Positions 9,926 to 20,187 of a DNA stretch of 34,147 nucleotides are shown here, piece after piece. The stretch's first letter is position 1. Each line of letters starts with the position of its first letter. The notes below the pieces were generated by a model. That model was not told the origin of the DNA. It did not search any database and saw nothing but the letters and a program-made list of their open reading frames with translations. This DNA is from Chromera velia (Eukaryota > Sar > Chromeraceae), in contig JAHBMJ010001025.1 of the NCBI GenBank assembly GCA_018398765.1, forward strand, positions 2,506-36,652, written 5' to 3'. Position numbers and translations under genes: made by a program.

Positions 9926-10267
9926 CGTAATTGCGCACCAAAAAGAGATAGAAATGGAGGGAGAGAGCGAGAGCGAGAGTGGAAATCGGCGAGCAAGTCA
10001 CTGAGTGAGTTGGTCAGTTTCTAAGTGACGGCCTTCCTAGCTCTCCTCGCCAATCCACCCCACCCCCCCTCTCTCCCTCTCTGTCTACTTTTTGTTCTCT
10101 AGTTGAGATATTGTTTGCGAAGCTTTGAAGTTTGAACAGAAAATGGACCCAGACTGCGTGAGAAAAGATTGTAGAAAAATCAACAAAAAGGCTGGCTGAC
10201 CAAGGCTCGCTGCGCGGCGCTCCAGGAGAGCACCAACGGCCACGGCCTTTTCTGGCATTTGTTATAC

Positions 10268-10453
10268 CCCCTCTTCATCGTCAACAGTAGTTTGCCAGCA
10301 TCAGACCCGCCGTCGATCTGCGAAAAGGAGTATCTGACGTTTCTGTCGGAAGTTTTCTCGCCTGGACCTGCCTCCATGAGGTTGTGGTGGTGAGTCAGAT
10401 ACTTGGAGAACTCTTCATCCTCCTTCTGACGTTCGAGACCCGCAATCTGCCTC
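10268..10453 (-). CDS. Possible exon, unidentified gene
   Basis: On the minus strand, an acceptor GTTTGCGTGCAG precedes 186 bp reading RQIAGLERQKEDEEFSKYL... to ...SDAGKLLLTMKRG and ending at a GTATAAC donor. Both borders are phase 2. Codon use and charged-helix composition look coding. If unspliced, the frame stays open upstream to an ATG at 10527 with a hydrophobic N-terminus and downstream to a stop at 10180, giving 115 residues. No family is recognised. Confidence 0.35.
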
Positions 10454-10902
10454 CTGCACGCAAACCGATATACGGAAAGAAATAACTGCACAACACACAG
10501 CCACATAGACGCGGGGTCAATCAGCATGCCATGCTACGCCGGTGTGCGTACATATGCAATCAGGCACCACAACATTATTCTTTGAATGCAAATATACACA
10601 TCCATACTTCTGATCTAATGGTTAACGGTCCTTTCTCCTCTTACATCATGGAAACAGATGCAACTCCGTACACCCCCCATTGCTTTTCAGATACAATTCA
10701 GAATTGCACGTCAAAAACGTCTGGGAAGTGGTCACATCAGTCCTATCTGTGAAACCATTGCCACAGAAAAGACTCTTGACCCAACGTTTAAGTCATCTTT
10801 CGTGCAAGACCGATCCCCTTTCCATCAAAACCTGCATGCTTAAAAAACTCTCCACGCACACGCACACAAGCTATCGGACACTCTAAACGGAAAACCAAGC
10901 AG

Positions 10903-12053
10903 GCAGTCACGGGCGCTCCTCCCTTCGTATTCACAAGGGGAGGACACAGACACTCACACGCAGTCACGGGCGCTCCTCCCTTCGTATTCACAAGGGGAAG
11001 ACACAGACACTCACACACAGACACGGGCGCTCCTCCCTTCGTATTCATAAGGGGAGGACACAGACACTCTTACGCAGTCACGGGCGCTCCTCCCTTCCTA
11101 TTTACAAGGGGAGGACACAGACACTCTCACGCAGTCACGGGCGCTCCTCCCTTCGTATTCACAAGGGGAGGACACAGATACTCACACGCAGTCACGGGCG
11201 CTCCTCCCTTCCTATTCATAAGGGGAGGACACAGACACTCACACGCAGTCACGGGCGCTCCTCCCTTCGTATTCACAAGAGGAGGACACAGACACTCACA
11301 CGCAGACACGGGCGCTCCTCCCTTCGTATTCATAAGGGGAGGATACAGACACTCACATGCAGTCACGGGTGCTGCTCCCTTCGTATTCATAAGGGGAGGA
11401 CATAGACACTCACACGCAGTCACGGGCGCTCCTCCCTTCGTATTCACAAGGGGAGGACACAGACACTCACACGCAGTCACGGGCGCTCCTCCCTTCGTAT
11501 TCATAAGGGGAAGACACAGACACTCACACACAGACACGGGCGCTCCTCCCTTCGTATTCACAAGGGGAGGACACAGACACTCACACGCAGTCACGGGCGC
11601 TCCTCCCTTCGTATTCACAAGGGGAGGACACAGACACTCACACACAGTCACGGGCGCTCCTCCCTTCGTATTCACAAGGGGAGGACACAGACACTCACAC
11701 ACAGTCACGGGCGCTCCTCCCTTCGTATTCACAAGGGGAGGACACAAACACTCACACGTAGACACGGGCGCTCCTCCCTTCGTATTCACAAAGGGAGGAC
11801 ACAGACACTCACACACAGACACGGGCGCTCCTCCCTTCGTATTCACAAGGGGAGGACACAGACACTCACACGCAGTCACGGGCGCTCCTCCCTTCATATT
11901 CACAAGGGGAGGACACAGACACTCACACGCAGTCACGGGCACTCCTCCCTTCGTATTCACAAGGGGAGGACACAAACACTCACACGCAGACACGGGCGCT
12001 CCTCCCTTCGTATTCACAAGGGGAGGACACAGACACTCATTCGCAGTCACGGC
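10903..12053 (-). repeat. 57-bp minisatellite, 20 exact periods, open on the minus strand
   Basis: The unit contains CACGGGCGCTCCTCCCTTCG and repeats every 57 bp. The same GCAG anchor occurs at 10903 and 12043, a distance of 1140 bp, exactly 20 periods with no net indel. On the minus strand each unit encodes 19 residues of the type NTKGGAPVTACECLCPPLV. The frame is open from 12131 to 11127 (334 residues, about 16 repeats) until a TGT-to-TGA change, and another stop follows in the next unit. The plus strand also has one frame free of stops through the unit. Variants fall at a few recurring sites (Thr/Ser, Ala/Val/Thr). It could be a Cys-rich repeat protein or a non-coding minisatellite whose length happens to be a multiple of three. 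Confidence 0.9.
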
Positions 12054-12313
12054 CATATGCAGAAATCCGCGTAAAAAAAATCTTGCGATACCCACCCAGT
12101 CTGTATATACATGTACGTGCAAATCATGCACATGCTACCTGTATTCTGTTAAGTTTGTTGTATGATTTAATTAGAGTTGACTTTAATTCAAATACTATCC
12201 GGGTGTTAGGGGAGAGGGTTACTCAGGTGGAGGGCTTCCCGTAAGGGAGTCCGTATTCACCCGGGGGCACGCGTTTTTATGCTGCATCCGCCCCTCATAC
12301 ACGGGGACGCGGC
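12054..12313. other. Unassigned spacer with a direct repeat
   Basis: The 16-bp word CGTTTTTATGCTGCAT occurs at 12272-12287 and again at 12341-12356, 69 bp apart. Between them (12308-12330) is the flank sequence shared with 226-248 next to the left-edge inverted repeat. This may be the remains of another insertion of that family. Confidence 0.45.
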
Positions 12314-13004
12314 ATGCATAACAAAAACCTCAATCGAAATCGTTTTTATGCTGCATGGAAGGAATATCAGAAAGCACTTCTCCTGAATGTTACTTCATGG
12401 CAGTCCTCTAAGTGGTTCATGAGGCGCTACATGGACGATCGGACGTTGATGGCTCGTTCTGTTGCTCCCAATTTTCTTGGAAACGATCCTTTTATACTTT
12501 TACTATAGTGCTATAATTTCTACTATGGTATATATGTTTTGGAGAGACAGTGTGGGAAGGAGGTTTTGTCTCTCTCTTTTCACTCTTGAAAGTGTCCCAA
12601 AAGTTGTTTTGTTCTCTCCAAAGAATCCGAATAGATCTGTTTTCTCCCCTTTCGTTGATGAGTCCTTAGAAATTGCATATAACAGTTACCTGTCCTTACA
12701 TTCTTCTATTCATTTATGTCCTTGTTTCATTCATGAGAATGCGTGTGTGGTCAGCCACTTTACGCGTTCAGGTTTGATATGTGGTCACGTTACAAGAATG
12801 TTTTTATCCACAAATCTGCCCACCTGTTTGATAGTAAAGGAGTTGTCATTAATGTTTGTTGAATTGCTGTCTTTGCGATGGCTTTTTAATTTTTTCAAGG
12901 AACAGTATTTGCGTGTTTTCGTCTGTACGGCCAGCACAGATCTGGTTAAAGGATGGTTGAATGAGGTTATGTTTCTTGAGCGCTTTAGGCCAATCATGTA
13001 TTGA
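12314..13004 (+). CDS. Unassigned AT-rich ORF region
   Basis: Two overlapping open frames (12314-12508 and 12462-13004) read KEYQKALLLNVTSWQSSKWF... and ...STDLVKGWLNEVMFLERFRP. The second is 180 codons, long for such AT-rich DNA, and composition differs from the flanks. No domain, start context or splice sites are convincing. It may be the decayed coding end of a mobile element. Confidence 0.25.
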
Positions 13005-13541
13005 ATGTATTTACATTCGTATGTTTCTTATTTCGATTCTTTTTGTCCTATTGATCTTTGATTGAACCTCTCTTTTACTTAGCATACAGAGCCAGAAGTG
13101 ATAGAAAAAAGACAGTGGCGAGACTAAAGGGGGGGGTCGCACGTGATGTTGTGTGTTGGAATTGCGGTTGCTTGTCTAGTATGTCGGGATTGAGAGTGTG
13201 CGTGTTGATACTACGGCTTGTGCTAGGACGATTTTAAATTATGCGCGCGACCAATCGTTCATGGGGTAGTGTTTGAGTCATACCGAGATTTATTGATTTT
13301 TCGTGCCGTATGTGTATTTGGCATCGAATTGGCATGTGTCCGTCTATCTATACATGCATACTGAGATACAGGCATGTGAGATTTCGAGTAGAAGGACTGC
13401 TCTTCCACTGAACACAGTGCTGCCGCCTACTAGCACAGTGCGGAGACGGTTAGGACATACGTTACAGCTGTCTGAAGTAACGCGAATTCTAAGGTAACAC
13501 TAATAGTGTATGTATCATTGTATCCGTCCAACGTAGAAGGC
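13005..13541. other. No gene recognised upstream of duplication copy 2
   Basis: No exon-like segment is supported. The last 28 bp (13514-13541) are a stray duplicate of 2232-2259, abutting the left border of duplication copy 2. Confidence 0.55.
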
Positions 13542-13569
13542 CCCTCCCCACTTCCTGAATGAAAAAATG

Positions 13570-13643
13570 CGTTATGCGAGTGAGTGCAATATCTTAGGGC
13601 CTCTCGGCTGATCAGCAGAGCTGAGCTGCCCCCCGAAGCGATG
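13570..13643 (+). promoter_or_regulatory. GC-rich palindromic block upstream of exon 1 (copy 2)
   Basis: Nearly identical to 2118-2191 and lying about 160 bp upstream of the signal-peptide ATG. Conserved position and sequence would fit a promoter element, but the block is also part of the dispersed inverted-repeat family at 11-230. Confidence 0.35.
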
Positions 13644-13805
13644 CGCCCGCGGAAACAGTCTATACGCAGTAATAATAATCATTGCATGTATCCGTCCAAC
13701 GTAGAAGGCTCAAGCGTCCATCAACACGCTTCGCACCGTGAACAGAAGAAGCCCTTCGCACTGGGAAACGTCTGTAGCGACAACAATTGCCTTGTTGATA
13801 CAACC

Positions 13806-15955
13806 ATGCGTTTCGGTGTTCGGCTACTGGTGGTCTTCTCACTTGCGCAGTTGTTTATCCGTCAAGGTCAGTCATTTTGGAAACTTTTGAGTCTTGCGTC
13901 TGCGCTTTAGATTCGTACCCCTTCTTGACAATCTTGTCATTCATTTCGCTACGTGTTGCAGAAAGTGCGGCGGCACTGTCTGCAGTCGAGGCCAACATAG
14001 AGGGGTTATCTTCTTCTTCCGTCCAGAGTTCTTCGTCCTCGTCTCCCTCGAAGTGCGAGGACAACAGAGACTTCCGAGACTCTCAGGGAGATGACTGCGC
14101 TGCCTATGCAGCAGAGGCGTCTACTTGGTGTGCATCTGCTCTTCTGTATGTGAATGCTGGAGGGTTGGATGCCTCAACAGAGTGCTGTGCCTGTAAACAA
14201 GCAGTGCAGCCGGGAAGCAACAGTGGAGGAGACGGAGGTTCACTGTCTTCGGAGTCGCCCGGAGCGTGCGTGTCCGACTCTGCCTTCAGGGATGCACATG
14301 GAGACGGCTGCAGCTCCTATGAGATGTCCCCTTCATTCTGTCTCCAGGCCGCCGCCTTGGCCAACGAAAGCGGCGAATCTGCAGCGACCAAGTGTTGCGT
14401 CTGCCGCCTCCGTGTGCGAACACTTGAACTGTTGGACCCAGAGGGCAGATGCACAGACGATTTGGAGTTCCGGGACAGCCAGGACGACAGCTGTGAGGGT
14501 TACACTGCGAATCCTGAGTGGTGCACGACCGCAAGCGCGTACAGGAATGCCGAGATGCAGGACGCCTCCGTTGCGTGTTGCGTTTGCCTCCAGGTGGGTA
14601 CGTGCATGGGTGTGCATGAAGAGAAGAGTGCATGGGGCGGCAGCGTCCACTGCATTTCTCTAGAAGTCAATGCACTTTTGTGAAAGGTATTTTGAGTTAC
14701 TGTTTCTGTAAGGGGCGACGCAAACAAAGAGGTGCGGGATTGCATTTGTACGTGTGGAACGGCATGTATGAAGTAAGCGTTTCTTTCCTGACTGCAGTGT
14801 GAAGTGCCGTTCGCAACGTGTCAGAAGCATGCAAAGTTTTTACCAGAACGCGACTGATCGATTGAAAGCGATATATGTTTAGAAGAAATCTCGTTCGCAT
14901 CTCCACTCTGTTCTGTGCAAGAGTCTCACTTGAGAGAAGCTTCCCCTTTTTCCCAGAAACGAGCAGAGCCAGAAGGGCTGGACATCGGAACAGAGACGGC
15001 ACAGACGACAACGCTGCAGTTGGAGGAGAAGGGAGAGCCTCTAGCAGAGAACTCCGAGCCAGCAGATGTGGATGAAGCTGAATCGACAAATTCCGCCTCC
15101 TCCTCTTCCCCCAGTGGACAGAGAGAGGGACAAACAGAGGTGGGAGGTTCGCTTCCTTCGTCCTCTTCCCTCAGGGGAACGGGAGGGGGGGGGGGAGGGG
15201 GGGCTGTGTCCGACTCGGAGTCCTCCTCCGACTCCAACTCCGGGAGCGTTCTTGCGTTCCTCAATTCTCTGACGGCGCTTCCACCCTCGTCAGAAGATGC
15301 AGAGGCGCCCCCCCCCTCCCTTTTGAGCAGTCTGATCATGGGAGAAGACACGAAGATGCCGCCATCGGAGGAGGCAGAGGCAGAGAGGGAAAGAGGGACC
15401 CCCTCTCCCTCTGAGGGTGTCAGCACTCAAGTGGAAGGGAGAGAGGAAGAGGACCCCCCCTTGTCCACTGCAGACACGACCACGACCGAACATTCTTCTT
15501 CTTCTGAATCTGAATCTGATGCGACCCCCACGCCGACGGAGGAGACGGGGGAGATACAGACTCTTCAAGAGACAGAAGGAAACAGGGGGGGGGAAGAGAG
15601 GGAGACAAGGCTTCAGACTTTATTTGGAGATAAGGAGGAAGAAGAAGGAGAGGAGAGGGAAGACGAGGAGCAGGAGGAGGAGGAAGAAGAACAAGAAGAA
15701 GAAGAAGAAAGGGGGGGTCTCAAATTTGGGGCATTTGGGCAGAGGCTGAGGGACAGACGGGGGGAAGAATCTCCTGACACCGAGGAAGAAGAGGAAGAGG
15801 AAGATGGAGGGTTCTTCACCAGGCTGAGGAAGGCATTTAGAGGAGAGGAGACGGAAACATCGGCAGACGAGAATGAGAATGAAAAGGACGCGACAATGGG
15901 AGTACCACCGCCAACAGAAGAGGCTTTGTCAGTCTGTCAGTCAGTCAGCCAGTCA

Positions 15956-15987
<32 letters not shown>

Positions 15988-18900
15988 AGTGAGGCAGGCA
16001 GTCAGTCAGTCAGTCAGTGAGTCAGTCAGTGAGTCAGTGAGTCAGTGAGTCAGTGAGTCAGTGAGTCAGTGAGTGAGTCAGTCAGTAAGTCAGTCAGTCA
16101 GTGAGTCAGTCAGTCAGTCAGTCAGTCAGTCAGTCAGTCAGTGAATCAGTCTGTCAGTCAGTCAGTCAGTCAGTCAGTGAGTCAGTGAGTCAGTGAGTCA
16201 GTGAGTCAGTGAGTCAGTGAGTGAAGGAGTCAGTGAGTCAGTAAGTGAGTGAGTCAGTAAGTCAGACAGTCAGTCAGTCAGTCAGTCAGTGAGTCAGTCA
16301 GTGAGTCAGTCAGTGAGTCAGTGAGTCAGTCAGTCAGTGAATCAGTCAGTCAGTCAGCCAGGCACTCTTCTTCTTTTCCTTTTTGTTCTTTCTTCTTCCT
16401 CTGAGAACCAAAAGGGATCACAGAGATCCGCCCCCCTCAATTTTCTAAACCGGCACGCGACTTCTCCTCGGTACTCCCACCCGTAGGTAGGCGTGGCTCT
16501 ACCAGATGCAACCTCTTGTCACTTGCATACACCCATCCATGCATACACTTACTTTATGACCATGCAGCGTAGACGGATCGACAGGCTCTTCTGAGGTTCC
16601 CTCCCGCGTTTACTTTGACGTCAGCATAGACGGAGAGGAGACGGGGAGGCTTGTGTTCAAACTCTTCTCAGACGTCCTGCCTCGGACTACACGGAATTTT
16701 GGGGAACTGTGCAGGGGGACCACACCGAATCCTGAAGGTTCGTGCTTGCATTGGTTTGGCTGGACGATTTGGCTTGGCTGCATCGGGTCTTCCTTCTGAA
16801 AGAAAGTCCGCATGGGCTCCTCGAGCGTGCAGATGCGAATGGCCGCTGGACACTGGATATTCATGAAATCGTTTTCGTACAGGAATAAAACATACCCCGA
16901 GGCTTCCAACTATTTCCCTGTGGGACTTGCGGCACGGCTCTCTTTGTTTCTGTCAAACCTGTTCGTTCGTGGCATGCATGCTTGAGTTCGGACACATCAG
17001 TCGATGCTTCATTTCCTTTAATTAATTCCCTCTTTTTTTTTTACATGCTCATGTGCGAGAGAGGAGATCTATTGTTGTGCGTTCCATTCACGTTTCTAGC
17101 TTCCCCGGTGCTCCTCCCTCCCTGCTTTTTGTCATTTCCAACGAACTGCAGACCCCACAAAGACACTGGCGTACGAGGGCAGCGGGTTTCACAGAATCAT
17201 TCCGGACTTTATGGCACAGGTGCGTTGAAAGAGAAGAGAAGGAAAGAGAGAGTGACTGAAAGGCGGCTTCCTCGATGGTTGCTTCTTTCCTTCCTTCCTT
17301 CTTTCCTTCCTTTGTCGGTTTGAGAAATATCGTCTGGATGCGTGAAGCTGGCCTGCCTAAGGGAAGAAGCTGGCCTGCCTAAGGGAAGAAGCTAGAGACG
17401 TCCGTAGTCATGCAGTCAGGGAGGCATCCACAGCATCTGAAGCGTAGAGGAGGCATCCATCCATCCACCCATCCATCATGCCGACTCTCCTCCGTGGACA
17501 CACTGGTGATTGCTTTGCGTTCCTTTTGAGTGGTTTGAGGAAATGAAGTGTATCTCTCCTACTTTTGTGTTTACTCCTCACCTCTTNCCCTCTCTCTCTC
17601 TCTCTTTTCCTCTTTCTTCTTCTCCTTTGTCTTCTTTGTTCTGTATTTATGCCTACCCGTTTGGATACAATCACCCAGGAGCTCTCTTTTCTTTTCTTTT
17701 TTTTACGTTTTTCCTTTCCTGAATGTTGAGGCGGATCTTCGACTGTCCATTTCGCACTTCCTTCTTTGCTGTTCCACACTGTCAGTGCAACCCCATCAAT
17801 TGAGTCAATGATCGCGGGAGTGTGATCCGATCAGTTTGTTCTCACTCAGAGCCTTGCATGCATCTATGCCCCTACTTACACTTGGAATTTGACACGTACA
17901 TGCAGAGAGAGAGACTTCCATGACCAGCTCGACTGCCTGCAGGGGCTGTGTCATGCATCCATCCATCCATCCATCCATTCATCCACTCTTCTCTCTCGTG
18001 CAACCCGCACGGGAGAGAAAAGGACCTTAACGCATAAGAAGAATCTGGGGCTGAAACGGAAAGTGCAGAAAGCAATTTGTGAATACGTGCACGGTCGACC
18101 GACGGCCTGCCTTCCTATCTGCCTCTCTGCCTGCCTGTCTGCCTGCAGGGAGGAGACTTCACGAATCACGACGGCACGGGGGGTCTGTCCATCTTCGGGC
18201 CCCGCTTTGAGGACGAGGGCTTCCCCGTCAAGCACACCAAGAGGGGAATGCTCTCTATGGCAAATGCAGGTAGGTGGGTGGGTGGGTGCGCGGGGACAAT
18301 CTACCTGCAGGAAGGACAGCGCCTTCCTTTGGAGGCTCATATTAATAGAATGTTGTGCAGCAAGCATGATTGTGCGCATCAGTCAATCGAATGGAATATG
18401 TACAGACAGACCTTACAGAGCCAAGAGCTGACACACTCAGTCACGCTTCCCTCCAAAGCATCATGCGACGAATGGTCTGGACACCCACCGGGGGTCCAAA
18501 ATGCTTAACACATGTCGAATGAATAAATGTCCGAAGAACAGAAAAGGAGGGGGGGTGGAGGAGCCACATGCATACAGGCACACAGGCAGGCAGGCAGGGA
18601 GGGAGGAGAAAGCACTTCCTGAGGGGGGAGGCCTTGCTGCTCTCTCTGCACTTTCTGTGCTGATGCTGCTGAGTCAATCACTCCACTTGGGTGTTCATTG
18701 TGGTACTTGGGTGCTCTTTTCTGAATCATTTTGTGTTCGACTGATTCATGACTGTGGATTTCTGTACAGGTAGATGGATTCCATCGATGGCTCTCTCTAT
18801 CTATCTGCGTTGATTGATTGAATGAATATTCGTGTTTGAAGGTCCCGATACAAACGGGAGTCAGTTCTTCATCACCTTCGTTCCTCTTGCTTACCTGGAC

Positions 18901-19150
18901 GGGAAGCATGTGGTGTTTGGGGAGGTAGAGGAGGGGTGGGAGGTGCTGGAGGCTCTTGAAAGACTTGGAACGAGGGGAGGGAGGCCAAAGAAAACGGTCA
19001 GCCTGAGGCGTTTTCTCGAGGTCTTTTTCTGGTGCTGCGTCCTCGATGCTTTCGCTTTTTCTTCTTTCTTCCTTCCTTCCTTCCTTCCTTCCTTTCATTT
19101 ATTCTTTCTCTCTTTCTTTCTTTCTTTCTTCCTTACTTTTTTCCTTTCTT

Positions 19151-19195
<45 letters not shown>

Positions 19196-19715
19196 CAGTG
19201 CCTTTTTTTTCGCTTCGTTTCTGCCTTTCTCCATTTCTTCTTCTTCTTCTTCTTCTTATCTCTTTGTATTTTGCCTCTTTCTGTCCCTTTTTCTCTTCCT
19301 CTTTCTTCCTCTTTGTATTGGTTTTTCTATCTGTCTATCAATATGTCAACCCTCCGTCTGTCAGTCTGTAAACTTCCCTATGTTTGTCTATCTGTCTCTT
19401 CCTCTCTTTTTCGCGTTTTTTTCTTTAGTCGACACTTTGCTTTTTTTTCGTCTGTACTGGAGGATGCCTAAAAGACACACGGAGATACACGAATGTACTT
19501 TCTCTCTGTCTCTGTCACTGTCAGTCTGTCTGCCTCTTCCTTTTCTGTCTGCATGTGCGCATGTCTGTCCTTCCATTCAGTCGGGCGTTTTGGAAGATCA
19601 ATGCAAGCAAGCCTTTGATGGTGTGCGTAATATATCGATGCATATGTATGTATTCCGAATTTGTTGGATGCAGGCAGAGATCACAACCGCGGGTGTACTC
19701 GCTTCATCGACTTGA
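13806..19715 (+). CDS. Secreted CCxC-module cyclophilin (PPIase), eight exons
   Basis: Exons: 13806-13866, 13962-14593, 14957 to a donor inside the CAGT array before 16046, 16568-16737, 17152-17219, 18149-18269, 18842-18996, 19674-19715. Phases agree at every junction that can be checked. The N-terminal 20 residues ([15 protein letters not shown]...) look like a signal peptide. Three CCxC modules follow, spaced C-x13-C-x(9,10)-C-x17-CCxC, then a Ser/Glu-rich linker of about 320 residues and a C-terminal cyclophilin domain of about 175. The family catalyses peptidyl-prolyl cis-trans isomerisation. Core signatures are present: [37 protein letters not shown] and [11 protein letters not shown], with the catalytic Arg, Phe and Gln. 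The cyclosporin-binding Trp is Tyr here (PLAYLDGK). The C-terminus ITTAGVL ends normally. Expected length is roughly 740 residues. The secretory route, and any role in the endomembrane system or at the surface, is inference. The unresolved points are the exon 3 donor and the linker length. Confidence 0.88.
13962..14593 (+). other. Exon 2: three CCxC cysteine modules
   Basis: Each module has six cysteines and the core FRD-x3-D-x-C-x2-Y, an aromatic-Cys pair (WC or FC), then an Ala-rich helix and CC-x-C. The Cys spacing is 13, 9 or 10, 17, 0 and 1 residues in all three. Six Cys suggest three disulfides in an oxidising compartment. The module type occurs in secreted alveolate and stramenopile proteins, from general knowledge; I know no assigned ligand. 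Confidence 0.8.
14957..15925 (+). other. Exon 3: acidic Ser/Glu low-complexity linker
   Basis: A clean acceptor (CCCCTTTTTCCCAG) opens a long frame with Ser/Pro/Thr-rich stretches, then Glu runs and a more ordered [17 protein letters not shown] segment. The linker is disordered by composition. It opens into the CAGT array in a frame giving SQSV repeats that stops at 16048. Confidence 0.75.
15926..16363 (+). repeat. (CAGT)n tetranucleotide array, copy 2
   Basis: About 440 bp of CAGTCAGT and CAGTGAGT, spanning the exon 3-intron 3 boundary. Because the unit is 4 bp, GT dinucleotides occur in all three codon phases every 12 bp. Roughly one candidate donor in three therefore leaves the phase-2 end needed by exon 4 (16568). 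Confidence 0.95.
17220..18148 (+). other. Intron 5 of the cyclophilin gene
   Basis: This 929-bp intron holds TTCC, ATCC and CT microsatellites and one ambiguous base (N at 17587). Duplication homology ends inside it at about 17447. No separate gene is seen. Confidence 0.75.
18997..19673 (+). other. Intron 7 of the cyclophilin gene, pyrimidine-rich
   Basis: The donor is GTCAGC after codons for KKT and the acceptor is TTGGATGCAG. The interior is an extreme C/T tract (about 19060-19420: TTCC, TTTC, CT and CTT runs). Long open frames through it are artefacts of the missing purines. Confidence 0.8.
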
Positions 19716-20150
19716 GCTAGCGCAGCGTTTCTTGAGTCTTAATATTAAGGAAAACATCCCTGGCCAAATCAGAGCAGTTCCCGCGACTTGCCACGTATAC
19801 TGCTTCATGTATGAAACGATATCACTTTTTGAGCATCTAAGCTGGTGCAACACTAGTAAATTAAATACAATATGTTAATTCATTTTCTATGCAGAAGCTA
19901 TATAGATATAGTCAAAAGAACTGTTAATTTTCTATTTAGAAAGTTGAATTGCATATGTATACTTATTTTTTTTACCGATTTTTTATAGAAGCTTCATGGA
20001 GACTCAGAAGATGCAATGTCTGACTCTCGGTTTGACTTAATTAGTGGGATACAGATCTATTCTATTATATCAAAGCACCAAATAGAGGTTAATGTTTATT
20101 TAAGCCATACGCATAATAGGTTTGCAGATTCTGTGAAAGCACCGTGATGT
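19716..20150. other. 3' flank of the cyclophilin gene; no gene seen
   Basis: AT-rich sequence between the cyclophilin stop and the LINE fragment. I see no convincing terminator or polyadenylation element. Confidence 0.5.
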
Positions 20151-20187
20151 CTGTTCTACTTCAACTTTTTTACATGAATTATTAAAA

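Larger units (their letters stand above)
13542..17447 (+). repeat. Segmental duplication, copy 2
   Basis: This is the counterpart of 2090-6362. It carries exons 1-5 of the intact gene, the upstream flank and the first part of intron 5. Copy 2 has a private 22-bp tandem duplication (about 17344-17391, GAAGCTGGCCTGCCTAAGGG units). Confidence 0.9.
16568..19715 (+). other. Cyclophilin domain coded over five exons (4-8)
   Basis: Exon 4 reads [20 protein letters not shown] and onward to RNFGELCRG. Exon 5 carries the FHRIIPDFM catalytic segment. Exon 6 carries [12 protein letters not shown] to MLSMANAG. Exon 7 carries [12 protein letters not shown] to RPKKT. Exon 8 carries [13 protein letters not shown]. 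Domain length matches single-domain cyclophilins. Intron phases after exons 4 to 7 are 1, 0, 1 and 0. Confidence 0.9.

Noticed and set aside
10903..12053. The 57-bp array as a CRISPR array.
   Set aside because: There are no unique spacers between repeats, the unit is a contiguous minisatellite, and the context is eukaryotic.
19032..19471. Long Ser/Phe/Leu-rich ORFs resembling membrane proteins.
   Set aside because: They are pyrimidine-tract artefacts inside intron 7 of the cyclophilin gene. Only the last 42 bp of the 19032 frame (19674-19715) are exonic.
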